DNA of 64,000 nt from JBGQBN01 sp041494805 (GTDB taxonomy: Bacteria > Acidobacteriota > Terriglobia > Terriglobales > Acidobacteriaceae): NCBI GenBank assembly GCA_041494805.1, contig JBGQBN010000007.1:1-64000 (forward strand). The letters run 5' to 3'. Positions within the stretch are counted from its first letter, which is position 1. Every line of letters begins with the position of its first letter. The notes beneath the pieces were generated by a model. It was not told where the DNA came from, did not search any database, and saw only the letters and a program-made list of their open reading frames with translations. Made by a program: the position numbers and the translations under genes. Of this stretch, positions 23,967 through 34,678 are shown one piece after another.

Positions 23967-25877
23967 GTGAATTCCACCGTCAAAACCGTCGTTTTCTGGC
24001 TGGTGATCGTGCTTTCGGCCGTCCTGCTCTGGAAGGTGGTGCAAGGGGCCAACGCCGGACCAAAAGAGAAGGAAATCAACTTCTCGCAATTCATGTCGGA
24101 TGTGGACCAGGGGAGCGTGAAAGAGGTCACCGTCCTCGGCATGGAGGTTCGGGGCAAGTACCGCAATGATAACTCGGGTTTTCATACCACCGTTCCGGCC
24201 AACTATCCGGACATGATCAAGACGCTGCGCGACAAGGGTGTGAATATCATCATCCGGGATGTTACCAACGGAAGCTGGCCGATCCAGATACTAGGGACCT
24301 GGGCTCCGCTGATTCTGCTGGGCGCTTTGTGGTTCTTCGTCATGCGGCAGATGCAGACTGGCGGGAACAAAGCGCTGTCGTTCGGGAAAAGCCGGGCGCG
24401 GCTGCTTTCCATGCAGCAGAAGAAAGTCACGTTCAAGGATGTGGCCGGCGTGGAGGAAGCCAAGGAAGAGCTGAAGGAGATTATCGAGTTCCTGCGCGAG
24501 GCGCAGAAGTTCCAGAAGCTGGGCGGACGGATTCCGAAAGGTGTACTGCTGGTTGGGCCTCCGGGAACCGGCAAGACCTTGCTGGCGAGAGCGGTCGCGG
24601 GCGAAGCCAACGTACCCTTCTTCTCGATTTCCGGCTCGGATTTTGTGGAAATGTTTGTGGGCGTGGGCGCCAGCCGGGTGCGGGATCTGTTCGAGCAGGG
24701 CAAGAAGAATGCGCCCTGTATCATCTTCATTGACGAAATTGACGCCGTGGGACGTCATCGCGGCGCCGGGTTGGGCGGCGGACACGACGAGCGCGAACAG
24801 ACGCTGAACCAGTTACTGGTCGAGATGGACGGATTCGAGTCGAACGATGGCGTCATCCTGATGGCCGCGACCAACCGGCCGGACGTGCTTGATCCGGCGC
24901 TACTGCGTCCGGGGCGCTTTGACCGCCGGGTGGTGGTGAGCCGGCCCGATGTGCGCGGGCGCGAGGAAATTCTGCGGGTGCATACCCGCAAGGTTCCTTT
25001 GGCGGATGATGTTGATCTCTCAGTTTTGGCGCGTGGCACACCAGGATTCTCGGGAGCCGACCTGGCCAACATGGTGAACGAAGCGGCGCTGGCGGCGGCG
25101 CGGCAGAACCGCAAGGCTGTCCTGCAGTACGATTTCGAACTGGCCAAGGACAAAGTTCTGATGGGGGTGGAGCGCAAGTCGCTGCTGCTCTCCGAAGAAG
25201 AGAAGAAGGTGACGGCCTACCACGAGGCCGGCCACGCGTTAGTCGCGGCCAAGTTGCCGAAGTCCGATCCGCTGCACAAAGTGACGATTATCCCGCGCGG
25301 GATGGCACTGGGCGTCACCATGCAGTTGCCGATCGACGACAAGCACAACTACACCAAGGAATATCTGGAGACGGAAATAGCGATCATGATGGGCGGTCGC
25401 ATCGCTGAGGAGCTGTTCCTCAACCAGATGAGCACCGGTGCGGGCAACGACATTGAACGGGCCACCGAGCTGGCGCGCAAGATGGTCTGCGAGTTTGGCA
25501 TGAGCGACCTGGGGCCGCTGACCTTCGGCAAGAAGGAAGAACAGATCTTTTTGGGCCGTGAGATCGCGCAGCACCGTGATTACAGCGAGTCGACCGCAGT
25601 CAAGATCGATGATGAAGTGCGCCGCCTGATCGGCCTGGGGTACAGCACCGCGAAAAACATTCTCTCGGAGAACCCTGACACCCTGGTCAGGATCGCGGTC
25701 GCACTGCTGGAGCGCGAAGTGCTTGACGCCAACGAGATCAAAATGATCATCGAAGGCAAAGAGCTACCCAAGATGACGCCTCCGCCGAAAGGGGACGACG
25801 GTGTCCAGCAAGTGCTGAGGCCGGAGCCGGGACGCCCCGGCATCGCTAAGGGCGGAGAGCGGCCGGCGCCAGCGTAG
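23967..25877 (+). CDS. ftsH: ATP-dependent zinc metalloprotease FtsH
   Basis: 636 residues, standard for FtsH, the hexameric inner-membrane AAA protease of quality control. A first membrane segment is at residues 7-24 (TVVFWLVIVLSAVLLWKV), a second at about 109-127 (WAPLILLGALWFFVM), followed by the AAA module: GPPGTGKT (Walker A), FIDEIDAVGRHRG (Walker B), TNRPDVLDPALLRPGRFDRR (second region of homology). The zinc site HEAGHAL and the distal acidic segment lie in the peptidase part. GTG 23967 has AGGAG seven bases upstream. The last 30 residues are Pro/Gly rich. Confidence 0.97.
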   Translation: MNSTVKTVVFWLVIVLSAVLLWKVVQGANAGPKEKEINFSQFMSDVDQGSVKEVTVLGMEVRGKYRNDNSGFHTTVPANYPDMIKTLRDKGVNIIIRDVTNGSWPIQILGTWAPLILLGALWFFVMRQMQTGGNKALSFGKSRARLLSMQQKKVTFKDVAGVEEAKEELKEIIEFLREAQKFQKLGGRIPKGVLLVGPPGTGKTLLARAVAGEANVPFFSISGSDFVEMFVGVGASRVRDLFEQGKKNAPCIIFIDEIDAVGRHRGAGLGGGHDEREQTLNQLLVEMDGFESNDGVILMAATNRPDVLDPALLRPGRFDRRVVVSRPDVRGREEILRVHTRKVPLADDVDLSVLARGTPGFSGADLANMVNEAALAAARQNRKAVLQYDFELAKDKVLMGVERKSLLLSEEEKKVTAYHEAGHALVAAKLPKSDPLHKVTIIPRGMALGVTMQLPIDDKHNYTKEYLETEIAIMMGGRIAEELFLNQMSTGAGNDIERATELARKMVCEFGMSDLGPLTFGKKEEQIFLGREIAQHRDYSESTAVKIDDEVRRLIGLGYSTAKNILSENPDTLVRIAVALLEREVLDANEIKMIIEGKELPKMTPPPKGDDGVQQVLRPEPGRPGIAKGGERPAPA

Positions 25878-26093
25878 AGTAGTCGTCGCTCGTCAGTCCT
25901 CAGCCGTCAGTCCTCAGCCGTCAGGTTTCACGTCAGCCGGCGCAGCATTTTCCTTTCTATTCTTCCACGCTTGATGTCTCGCGGTCCTGGCCAGCCTCCG
26001 CTCGAACTGTTTGTGGTCTCGGTGGTGAGTCAGCCGAGCCCGGCGGTTGGCACACAGGTATAATTCCGCTTCTTACCCAGAAAGGAGTCCTAG
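25878..26093. repeat. Spacer with word repeats before fabG
   Basis: 25879-25936 holds GTCGTCGCTCGTCAGTCC and repeated TCAGCCGTCAGTCC words, the same type as in tilS and mnmG. The rest is plain spacer; AAAGGAG before 26094 is the fabG ribosome site. Confidence 0.55.
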
Positions 26094-26837
26094 ATGAGCC
26101 TTTCAGGCAGAGTTGCCTTGATCACCGGTGCATCGCAGGGCATCGGTCGCGCCTGCGCGCTCAAGTTGGCGGCATCAGGCGCCAGCGTGGCGGCCGCAGC
26201 GCGCAATCAGGAGAAGCTGAATGAGCTGGTAGGCCAAATCAATGCCGCGGGCGGCAAAGCCGCCGCCTTTCCTTTGGACGTTGCCGATGAAGAGCAACTC
26301 AAAACTGCCTTCAAGGCTGCGCTCGGCCAATTCGGCAAGATCGACATCCTGGTAAACAACGCCGGTATCACCAAGGACCAGTTGGTCATGCGCATGAAAC
26401 GCTCCGACTGGGACGCCGTGCTCAACACCAACCTCACGTCAGCGTATCTCTGTATTCAGCAGGTTATCGGCTCCATGCTCAAGCAGCGCTGGGGACGCAT
26501 CATCAACATTACGTCGATCTTTGGCCAGACGGGGCAGGCGGGACAGGCGAATTACGCGGCTTCGAAAGCTGGTCTTATTGGACTGACCATGGCCATTGCG
26601 CGTGAACTGGCGTCGCGCAACATTACCTGCAACGCCGTGGCCCCCGGGTTCATCGAAACAGCCATGACCTCTGTGTTAGGGGAAGACTTCAAGCAGAACG
26701 CGCTGAAGATGGTTCCTTTGGGGCGCATCGGGACGCCGGAGGATGTGGCGAACGCGGTGGCGTTCCTGACTTCGGAAGAGGCTTCCTACATTACAGGGCA
26801 CGTGTTGAACGTCAATGGTGGGATGCTGATGGGGTAG
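26094..26837 (+). CDS. fabG: 3-oxoacyl-[acyl-carrier-protein] reductase
   Basis: 247 residues; FabG reduces 3-oxoacyl-ACP with NADPH in fatty-acid elongation. Motifs: TGASQGIGRA (dinucleotide loop), NNAGITKDQLVMRM (typical for FabG), catalytic Ser in NITSIFG, and YAASKAG with the catalytic Tyr and Lys, then NAVAPGFIETAMT and a C-terminal YITGHVLNVNGGMLM. Strong AAAGGAG ribosome site seven bases before the ATG. Other SDR roles cannot be excluded since no fab cluster is around it. Confidence 0.88.
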   Translation: MSLSGRVALITGASQGIGRACALKLAASGASVAAAARNQEKLNELVGQINAAGGKAAAFPLDVADEEQLKTAFKAALGQFGKIDILVNNAGITKDQLVMRMKRSDWDAVLNTNLTSAYLCIQQVIGSMLKQRWGRIINITSIFGQTGQAGQANYAASKAGLIGLTMAIARELASRNITCNAVAPGFIETAMTSVLGEDFKQNALKMVPLGRIGTPEDVANAVAFLTSEEASYITGHVLNVNGGMLMG

Positions 26838-26857
26838 CGTGGGCCATCCCGGGTCTT

Positions 26858-27319
26858 GTGCTGGCGCAGGCGGAGTCTCCCGCGCAGATCGCGCAGGCTC
26901 GCGAGCTTTTCCTGGAGTATGGAAAATCCCTCGGCTTCAGCCTCTGCTTCCAGAGCTTTGACCAGGAACTGGCCGGACTTCCTGGCGACTATTCGCCGCC
27001 GGACGGCCGCCTACTGCTGGCGGAGTACGAACGGCAATTGGCGGGATGCGCGGCCTTGCACAAGCTGGAGCCGGAAATCTGCGAGATGAAGCGGCTGTAT
27101 TTGCGCCCACAATTTCGGGGCAAGGGTGTCGGACTCGCGTTGGCGCAGACGATTATCGCGGAGGCTCGCGACATCGGCTATGGGCGCATGCGCCTGGATA
27201 CGGTCGAACCGATTATGAAAGATGCGGTGGCCATGTACCGGCGGCTGGGATTCAAGGAGATTGCGCCGTATCGGTCGAACCCGATTGAGGGTGCGATGTA
27301 CATGGAATTGAAGCTTTGA
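26858..27319 (+). CDS. GNAT-family N-acetyltransferase
   Basis: 153 residues starting at GTG 26858. The GNAT core is clear: CEMKRLYLRPQFRGKGVGLALAQTIIAEAR (acetyl-CoA binding loop R-x-x-G-x-G) and MYRRLGFKEIAPYRSNP. The substrate is unknown. It lies 20 bases after fabG and is probably co-transcribed with it. Confidence 0.85.
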   Translation: MLAQAESPAQIAQARELFLEYGKSLGFSLCFQSFDQELAGLPGDYSPPDGRLLLAEYERQLAGCAALHKLEPEICEMKRLYLRPQFRGKGVGLALAQTIIAEARDIGYGRMRLDTVEPIMKDAVAMYRRLGFKEIAPYRSNPIEGAMYMELKL

Positions 27320-27344
27320 CGCTGTTCTTCGCTACGGAGATCTC

Positions 27345-28085
27345 ATGAAAATCTGCTGCTTCACGCTCGTTCTTCTCTTCGCCATCCACTCTTTCGCCGC
27401 CACCAGCCAATCCGTCTCCTATAAGAGCGGCGACGAAACCGTCCAGGCCGTCCTGTACTCACCTGAGGGGAAAGGCCCCTTCCCGGGGATTGTGGTCATT
27501 CACGAATGGTGGGGTCTGAACGACTGGGTTAAGGAACAGGCCTCGAAACTGGCCGACCAGGGCTACGTTGCGCTGGCCATTGATCTCTATCGCGGCAAGG
27601 TCGCGACCACGCCCGACATGGCGCACGAGATCATGCGCGGTGTCCCCGAAGACCGCGCCGCCCGTGACCTGCATGCTGCCGTCGAATTCCTGAAATCTCA
27701 GAAGAACGTGAAATCTGACCGCATCGCTTCCATTGGCTGGTGCATGGGAGGCGGGTACTCGCTGGACGTTGCGCTGCAGGAACCGGCGCTCACGGCAGCT
27801 GTGATCAACTACGGGCATCTGGCGGCAGATGCCGATTCCTTGAAGAAAATCCACGCCTCCATCCTGGGGATTTTTGGCGGGCAGGACCACGGCATTCCCG
27901 TGGACGACGTCAAGAAATTCGAGCAGGGATTGAAACAGCAAGGCAAGAAAGTCGAGATCGTCATTTATCCCCAGGCTGGCCATGCCTTTGAGAATCCCAA
28001 CAACACTGCCGGCTATCGGGCCGATGACGCTGGCGACGCCTGGAAGCGCACAGTCAACTTCCTGGCCAGCACGCTGAAGAAATAG
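27345..28085 (+). CDS. Exported dienelactone hydrolase family protein
   Basis: 246 residues with a signal peptide (MKICCFTLVLLFAIHSFAA). The alpha/beta hydrolase has the dienelactone hydrolase triad: nucleophile Cys in IGWCMGGGYS, Asp in GGQDHGIP and His in PQAGHAFEN. The oxyanion region VVIHEWWGLNDW is also typical. Substrate unknown; the family cleaves lactones and esters. It follows the GNAT gene by 25 bases. Confidence 0.88.
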   Translation: MKICCFTLVLLFAIHSFAATSQSVSYKSGDETVQAVLYSPEGKGPFPGIVVIHEWWGLNDWVKEQASKLADQGYVALAIDLYRGKVATTPDMAHEIMRGVPEDRAARDLHAAVEFLKSQKNVKSDRIASIGWCMGGGYSLDVALQEPALTAAVINYGHLAADADSLKKIHASILGIFGGQDHGIPVDDVKKFEQGLKQQGKKVEIVIYPQAGHAFENPNNTAGYRADDAGDAWKRTVNFLASTLKK

Positions 28086-28200
28086 CACTCGGCATTCAGC
28101 CAACGCGACACTCTCATGCGTTTGGGGATCGGATGGCGCGGACATGGCTGAAGGCTGAGTGCTGAAGGCCGAATGCTGACGGCGGGCATTTCGCACTGCC
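28086..28200. repeat. Inverted word repeats after the hydrolase gene
   Basis: AGCACTCGGCATTCAGCC (28084-28101) and the opposite-strand words GGCTGAAGGCTGAGTGCT and GAAGGCCGAATGCTGA (28147-28180) form imperfect inverted arms. The left arm begins in the last codon of the gene. Confidence 0.55.
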
Positions 28201-28293
28201 CGATTTTGGTGCAGCGAATTTCCACTTGCCATTAGGTACTACTCTGGTTACTATGCACGCATCCTCGGGGGTTTCCAGTTGCAAGCTTTCTCG

Positions 28294-28635
28294 ATGAACA
28301 TCGGCGAGACCATCAGGAACTTTCGCCTGCAGAAAGGGATGTCGCAAGGCGACATTGAAAAGCGCACCGGGCTGCTGCGCTGCTATCTTTCCCGCGTGGA
28401 GAACGGCCACACCATCCCTTCGCTCGACACGCTGGCCAAGATCGCCGGCGCCATGGAACTGGCGCTCTCGCAATTCTTCGCCGAATCCGGCCACAGCAAC
28501 GGCTCCAAGACCCTACCCCAGCTCTCCGACGACGAAGTCCGCTTCCTGAGCCAGATCCGCCGCTACTCCGTCAGCCTGAACGATAGTGACCGCAAACTGG
28601 TGCTGGCCATGGTCAAGAAGATGGCGGCGAAATAG
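28294..28635 (+). CDS. XRE-family HTH regulator
   Basis: 113 residues. The N-terminal helix-turn-helix reads IGETIRNFRLQKGMSQGDIEKRTGLLRCYLSRVENGHTIPSLDTLAKIAGAMEL, a full XRE/Cro-type domain at residues 2-56. The rest (DDEVRFLSQIRRYSVSLNDSDRKLVLAMVKKMA) is helical and probably dimerises. Target unknown. I use ATG 28294; TTG 28279 is in frame upstream. The stop codon lies inside the repeat arm beginning at 28633. Confidence 0.85.
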   Translation: MNIGETIRNFRLQKGMSQGDIEKRTGLLRCYLSRVENGHTIPSLDTLAKIAGAMELALSQFFAESGHSNGSKTLPQLSDDEVRFLSQIRRYSVSLNDSDRKLVLAMVKKMAAK

Positions 28636-28812
28636 CTGTTAGCTCTTAGCCGTTAGCTCTTAGCTCCTCCCGATTCTTACCACTTCCCCTTGCCTTCCTG
28701 TCTTTGTCCTTACCTCCATTCGTCCCTACCCCCATCCGACGCCAGCGTCCAGGTTCTGCTGGAGCCACGGGCCCCAAGCAAAGAGCTAAAAGCTAAGAGC
28801 CAAGAGCTGCCT
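28633..28812. repeat. Paired-arm word repeat in spacer
   Basis: Left arm 28633-28666 is built of GTTAGCTCTTAGC words; right arm 28782-28808 is its approximate complement (GAGCTAAAAGCTAAGAGCC). The arms enclose about 115 bases of C/T-rich sequence without genes. Confidence 0.7.
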
Positions 28813-28884
28813 TTGGGTACTTTCGTTCCATCCCTCCCGTGACCGACGGGCACCTCGTGCGCTTGCCGGAGAGCCCCTAAACTG

Positions 28885-29514
28885 ATGGCTGGAGAGGTTT
28901 CCGTGACTATTGACGAGGAACTGACTGTACTCGAAACGCAACTGCGCCGGTTGAAGATCGAGTACGAGGTGTACTTCAGCAATCCAACCAAGAAGCCGCC
29001 CACTGACGTCGAGTGGAAGGTGCTAAGCCTGCTGCGTAAATTCAGCGACGGCAACCGGATGAGCTTCGCCCAGCGTTTCCACTACAACGAACTGGCGCAG
29101 CGCTATGCCATCTACAGCGATCTGTGGCGCAAGAAGAGCCGCATACGGGAAGAAGGCTACCGCCGGCCGCAAGATGCGCTGCTTTCGGTCCAGGGGGTGC
29201 GTCCCGAAGAGCACGAGCCAGAACACCGGGCCTACGGAGTCGGACATGCAGCCGCAGCGGCGGTGGAAGAGCCTTTTACGGTGCAGTGCTCCGACGCCCG
29301 CAAGGAACGCGAGCAGGTGGAAAAGCTGTACAACGTTCTGACGGAAGCGAAGAAAAAGGCAGGCGAAGCAGTGTCCGGAAACCTTGAGAGCTTCGCATCT
29401 TTCGTGCAGAAAAAGACCGACCAGATTCGCAAGCAGCACGGCTGCCCCAGCGTGGAATACACGGTCGAGATGCAAGGTGGCCAGGTGAAGTTGAAGGCCA
29501 AAGCCAAGACTTAG
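28885..29514 (+). CDS. MXAN_5187_C-type hypothetical protein
   Basis: 209 residues, no signal peptide. TIDEELTVLETQLRRLKIEYEVYFS at the N-terminus and MSFAQRFHYNELAQRYAIYSDLWRKKSRIREEG match the conserved C-terminal domain of Myxococcus MXAN_5187-like proteins. The C-terminal half is helical (REQVEKLYNVLTEAKKKAGE) and ends with a Lys-rich strand. No biochemical function is known. It is convergent with the gene at 29621. Confidence 0.7.
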   Translation: MAGEVSVTIDEELTVLETQLRRLKIEYEVYFSNPTKKPPTDVEWKVLSLLRKFSDGNRMSFAQRFHYNELAQRYAIYSDLWRKKSRIREEGYRRPQDALLSVQGVRPEEHEPEHRAYGVGHAAAAAVEEPFTVQCSDARKEREQVEKLYNVLTEAKKKAGEAVSGNLESFASFVQKKTDQIRKQHGCPSVEYTVEMQGGQVKLKAKAKT

Positions 29515-29543
29515 ATATCGCGAACCAGATTATTTTCCTGGTG

Positions 29544-29593
29544 ACAAAAACCAAGGACACCGCAGTGCCCGCTTCAGGCACTCGGTGTCCTTG
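29544..29593 (-). terminator. Terminator between convergent genes
   Basis: Arms CAAGGACACCG (29552-29562) and CGGTGTCCTTG (29583-29593), with an inner AGTGCC/GGCACT stem. On the minus strand the stem is followed by GGTTTTTGTC, so it should terminate the gene at 29621-30481; it may also act weakly on the plus strand. Confidence 0.75.
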
Positions 29594-29620
29594 AATTGCT
29601 TGCGGAGAACCTTGCCGGTC

Positions 29621-30481
29621 TTACTGATTGGCGGCTGGTTTCTCCGCCGGCTTCTTCGCGGGCGCGGCCATCTTCGGCTTCCAGAAATCCGGATCGGCCT
29701 TTACCCACTCATCCGAGGCATAGCTCATGCGCGGGTTGAACTGGAACAAGTTCGATTGGCTGGACTCGATAGCTGCAGCCTCCAGTTCGCCGAGTTTTTT
29801 CATCCCGTCGGCGCCCAACGCGGCTTCGAACTGCTTTCCCTGCACAAAGGAGTGGTCAATTTCCGACGCCGACTTCATGGGAGTGAAGACGAGGTAGGTG
29901 CCGCCCTCCTGGCCATAGACCGCTTCGTATGTGGCCCAGTGCGCGTCGGGAATCTTGTCATACGCAGCGATGACAAGCTTGACCAGGTCGTCCCAGTCCT
30001 TGTGGTGCCCCGGGCGCACATGGAACAGGGAGATATCAAAGTAGCGCATGTGGGCAATATCGACCTGGGCACGCAGGCTGTACTCCTCGCTAAACACAAA
30101 CGAGCCTCCGTCGACGTCACTGAGTAGCTCACCATCCGCCAGGGCGGCACGCTCAAGCGCTGCGCCGAGTGTGGCGTTCTTCTGGGTCGCCTGGCTGTCT
30201 TTCTCCCAGGCTTCGAACGAATCGTAACCAATCAAGAACAGAGCGCGCGGTTTGCCGGAAAGAGAGTCTACAGCCAGGTAGTGCGTCGGCCACTTGGCGC
30301 GGCTGAAGGCTTGCACAAATGCGCTCTCGGCCTTGTCATGCGTCGAGCCACCCTTCCCCGGTTTCAAGAACTCGCGAATGATATTGAGCACCTTGGGCGG
30401 CGCATTCTCCTGCGCCGCGGCTGTGCCTAACCCGCCGAACAGCAGAGACAACCCCAACAGGAACCTCATGAATCTTTTCAT
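29621..30481 (-). CDS. Secreted protein of unknown function
   Basis: 286 residues from ATG 30481, with GAGGAGG nine bases upstream and a signal peptide (MKRFMRFLLGLSLLFGGLGTAAA). The mature part has REFLKPGKGGSTHDKAE, PTHYLAVDSLSGKPRALFLIGYDSFEAWEKD and ISLFHVRPGHHKDWDDLVKLV, reminiscent of tandem ferredoxin-like folds. The C-terminus is Ala/Pro/Lys rich. The layout recalls the protein at 5143-5850 but clear identity is low. No function can be assigned. Confidence 0.75.
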   Translation of the reverse strand: MKRFMRFLLGLSLLFGGLGTAAAQENAPPKVLNIIREFLKPGKGGSTHDKAESAFVQAFSRAKWPTHYLAVDSLSGKPRALFLIGYDSFEAWEKDSQATQKNATLGAALERAALADGELLSDVDGGSFVFSEEYSLRAQVDIAHMRYFDISLFHVRPGHHKDWDDLVKLVIAAYDKIPDAHWATYEAVYGQEGGTYLVFTPMKSASEIDHSFVQGKQFEAALGADGMKKLGELEAAAIESSQSNLFQFNPRMSYASDEWVKADPDFWKPKMAAPAKKPAEKPAANQ

Positions 30482-30742
30482 GGATGCCGACCTCCTCAAG
30501 TTTTGGATAGATTTAGAGAAATCCCAACTGTAGGGAAAAATTCAAAGCCCATTTGTTAGACGGGCGGAGACTACCCGAGAGACAGGAACCAAGTCAAGGA
30601 AGGCGCCTTGTATTACGATACAGGTGCCGCTTGAAGGCGCAGCATTTTGTAGCGTCGTGTCAGATGACTGATGCGTGCCGAGCCGTACTGATAGAATTTC
30701 CCGCTGCCTCTTTCAGGGGCTATTCTCTATCCGAGGCCTGCT

Positions 30743-32299
<1,557 letters not shown>

Positions 32300-32306
32300 G
32301 GCGTTT

Positions 32307-32376
32307 TTGATTGTTGATTGTTGAGTGAAAACCTAAATCGAGCCGCGGTTTTCAATCAACAATCAAGAATCATCAA
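32307..32376. repeat. Paired-arm word repeat after purH
   Basis: Left arm 32307-32331 (TTGATTGTTGATTGTTGAGTG and following bases) and right arm 32349-32376, its approximate complement. It could terminate purH transcription, but no T-run follows. Confidence 0.7.
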
Positions 32377-32528
32377 TCCCACTAGTCCCTGTACCTCCGG
32401 TCGTTGCTTCACCCGGTTCCGAGTCCCGGTTTCTCGCGTCTTTCCGCCGTCAAAGGTTACAATAGAAGCACCCGGCAGCAGCGGTTCGGCATCCAATCGC
32501 TATGGTTTTGGGTACCCGAAGGTCCTCG

Positions 32529-34589
32529 ATGAAGAGTATTTACCGCCCTTTTCTTGTGTTGTTAATGGCCGCCGCTGCGTTCGCGCAGGCCCCTGCATCC
32601 ACGGATTCCAAGCCGGCTAGCCCGCCTCCAACCCGCAAGGTGGACAAAGCCGCTGCTTACTACCACTACGCCCTGGCTCACATGTACGAGGAACAGGTGG
32701 CGGTGTATGGCCGCAGCGAGTTGGCCACCAAGGCCATCGAGGAATACCGCCTGGCCATCGAAGCCGATCCCACGTCGCAGTACCTGACCTCCGCGCTGGC
32801 TGAGCTTTATGCCAAGACTGGCCGCATCCGCGACGCCGTAGTCGAGGCCCAGGACATCCTGAAGCGCGATCCTACCAACCTGGAAGCGCACAAGCTCCTG
32901 GGCCGGATTTACCTGCGCTCGCTGGGCGACATTCAGGCCGGGACCGGTTCGCAAGACGTGCTCAAGCGGGCCATCGAGCAGTATGAACAAATCATCAAGA
33001 TTGAGCCGGACAGCGTGGATGACCACTTGCTGCTCGGCCGCCTCTACCGCCTGAACAACGACCTGCAGAAGGCGGAGAACGAGTTCAAGATGGCGGTCAA
33101 GCTGCAGCCGGATTCCGAGGAAGCGGTCACCACGCTCGCCTATCTTTACAACGAGGAAGGGGATACTCCCCGCGCGGTGGAGGCCTTAAGTTCCGTTCCT
33201 GACGCGGCGCGTTCCGCCAAGCTGTATTCCGCACTGGGCTACACCTACGAGCAGCAGAAGCAGTACAAGAACGCGATTAACGCCTACAAGCGGGCGATTG
33301 AACTCGATCGCGACAATCTCGACGCTATTCGCGGCCTGGCCCAGAATCTGATGAACGACGGCCAGACCGACGCCGCGCTTGAGCAGTACAAGATCATCGC
33401 CGACGCCAATCCAGAGGACGCGCAGACCTACATGCGCATGGCCGAGATTTACCGAAAGAGCGGCAAGTTCGACTTGGCGCTCGACAACCTGAAGAAGGCC
33501 GAGTCCATGGTGCAGGATGTGGTTGAGGTGCCCTACAACATAGCCGTCGTTTACCAGGCGCAAGGCCGCTACGACGAAGCCATCCAGGTGCTGCAGACCC
33601 TGCTGAAGAAGACCGAGAAGGCCGATGCCAGCTACACCCAGGGTGAAAAGAATAACCGCGCGGTTTTCCTGGAGCGCCTGGGCACGATTTATCGCGACAA
33701 CAACAATAGCCAGCAGGCGCTGGAAACCTTCCGCAAGATGTTGACCCTGGGCGACGAGAACGCGATCCGCGGCTACCAGCAGATCATTGATACCTACCGC
33801 GAAGCCAAGCAGTGGCAGCAGGCCACCGACGCCGCCAAAGAAGCAGTGCAGAAGCTGCCCAACGACCGCGGTCTGAAGATGGTCTATGCGTCTCAGTTGG
33901 CCGACATGGGCCAAGCCGATGCCGGCTTGCAGCAGGTGAAAGCGCTGCTCAAGGGGGCTCCGGAGGACCGCGAGGTTTACATCGCGCTGGCGCAGATGTA
34001 TAGCCGCCTGAAACAGTGGCCGGATGCCGAAGAAGCTCTGAACCAGGCGGAACGGCTTTCCACCAAGGAGGATGACAAGGAGTACGTGACCTTCCTGCGC
34101 GGCTCCACCTATGAGCGCCAGAAAAAATACGAACCAGCCGAGGAGATGTTCCGCAAAGTTCTGGAAACTGATCCCCAGAATGCGATGGCGCTCAATTACC
34201 TCGGCTACATGCTCGCGGACCGCGGCATCAAGCTGGAAGAGGCGCTTAACTTGATCAAGAAAGCCGTGGATCTGGAACCCGCCAGTGGCGCCTATCTCGA
34301 CTCGCTGGGCTGGGCTTACTACAAGCTGGGCAAGTACGAACTGGCGGAAGACAATCTGATCAAGGCATCACAACGGATCGGGACCGATCCCACCGTGCAG
34401 GACCATCTCGGTGACTTGTATCAGAAGACCGGACGCCTGAAGCTGGCCGCGGTACACTGGGAGCGCGCACTGGCGGAGTGGAACAAGACCGTAGCTGCGG
34501 AAGCAGACCAGACTGACGTTGCCAGAGTGCAGAAGAAACTCGAGTCGGCCAAGATGAAGCTGGCCAAAGAAGAGTCAGATAACAAGTAG
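32529..34589 (+). CDS. Exported TPR-repeat protein
   Basis: 686 residues beginning with a signal peptide (MKSIYRPFLVLLMAAAAFAQA). The remainder is a long series of TPR units, for example AIEEYRLAIEADPTSQYLTSALAELYAKTGR, AIEQYEQIIKIEPDSVDDHLLLGRLY, and AEEMFRKVLETDPQNAMALNYLGYMLADRG. The segment QNAMALNYLGYMLADRGIKLEEAL is typical of the proteobacterial and acidobacterial YbgF/BamD-like TPR lipoproteins. It is likely an extracytoplasmic scaffold. I prefer ATG 32529 to 32502 because of the signal peptide. Confidence 0.87.
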   Translation: MKSIYRPFLVLLMAAAAFAQAPASTDSKPASPPPTRKVDKAAAYYHYALAHMYEEQVAVYGRSELATKAIEEYRLAIEADPTSQYLTSALAELYAKTGRIRDAVVEAQDILKRDPTNLEAHKLLGRIYLRSLGDIQAGTGSQDVLKRAIEQYEQIIKIEPDSVDDHLLLGRLYRLNNDLQKAENEFKMAVKLQPDSEEAVTTLAYLYNEEGDTPRAVEALSSVPDAARSAKLYSALGYTYEQQKQYKNAINAYKRAIELDRDNLDAIRGLAQNLMNDGQTDAALEQYKIIADANPEDAQTYMRMAEIYRKSGKFDLALDNLKKAESMVQDVVEVPYNIAVVYQAQGRYDEAIQVLQTLLKKTEKADASYTQGEKNNRAVFLERLGTIYRDNNNSQQALETFRKMLTLGDENAIRGYQQIIDTYREAKQWQQATDAAKEAVQKLPNDRGLKMVYASQLADMGQADAGLQQVKALLKGAPEDREVYIALAQMYSRLKQWPDAEEALNQAERLSTKEDDKEYVTFLRGSTYERQKKYEPAEEMFRKVLETDPQNAMALNYLGYMLADRGIKLEEALNLIKKAVDLEPASGAYLDSLGWAYYKLGKYELAEDNLIKASQRIGTDPTVQDHLGDLYQKTGRLKLAAVHWERALAEWNKTVAAEADQTDVARVQKKLESAKMKLAKEESDNK

Positions 34590-34616
34590 CCAGTACCCAC
34601 TAGAGCCATGAATCAC

Positions 34617-34643
34617 GTAGGGACAGCTGTCCTCGGCTGTCCA
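34617..34643. repeat. Dispersed palindromic repeat, copy of 11071-11100
   Basis: GGACAGCTG (34621-34629) pairs with CGGCTGTCC (34634-34642); it is the inverse orientation of the copy at 11071-11100. Confidence 0.65.
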
Positions 34644-34664
34644 GCCGAGCGCAGCTCGGCTTTT
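34644..34664 (+). terminator. Intrinsic terminator after the TPR gene
   Basis: GCCGAGC (34644-34650), loop GCA, GCTCGGC (34654-34660), then TTTT. It lies before the GNAT gene at 34679. Confidence 0.7.
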
Positions 34665-34678
34665 CTTATGGAGTGAAC

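Noticed and set aside
28630..28815. Possible CRISPR array because of repeated words
   Set aside because: The words are contiguous or inverted, with no regular unique spacers and no cas genes.
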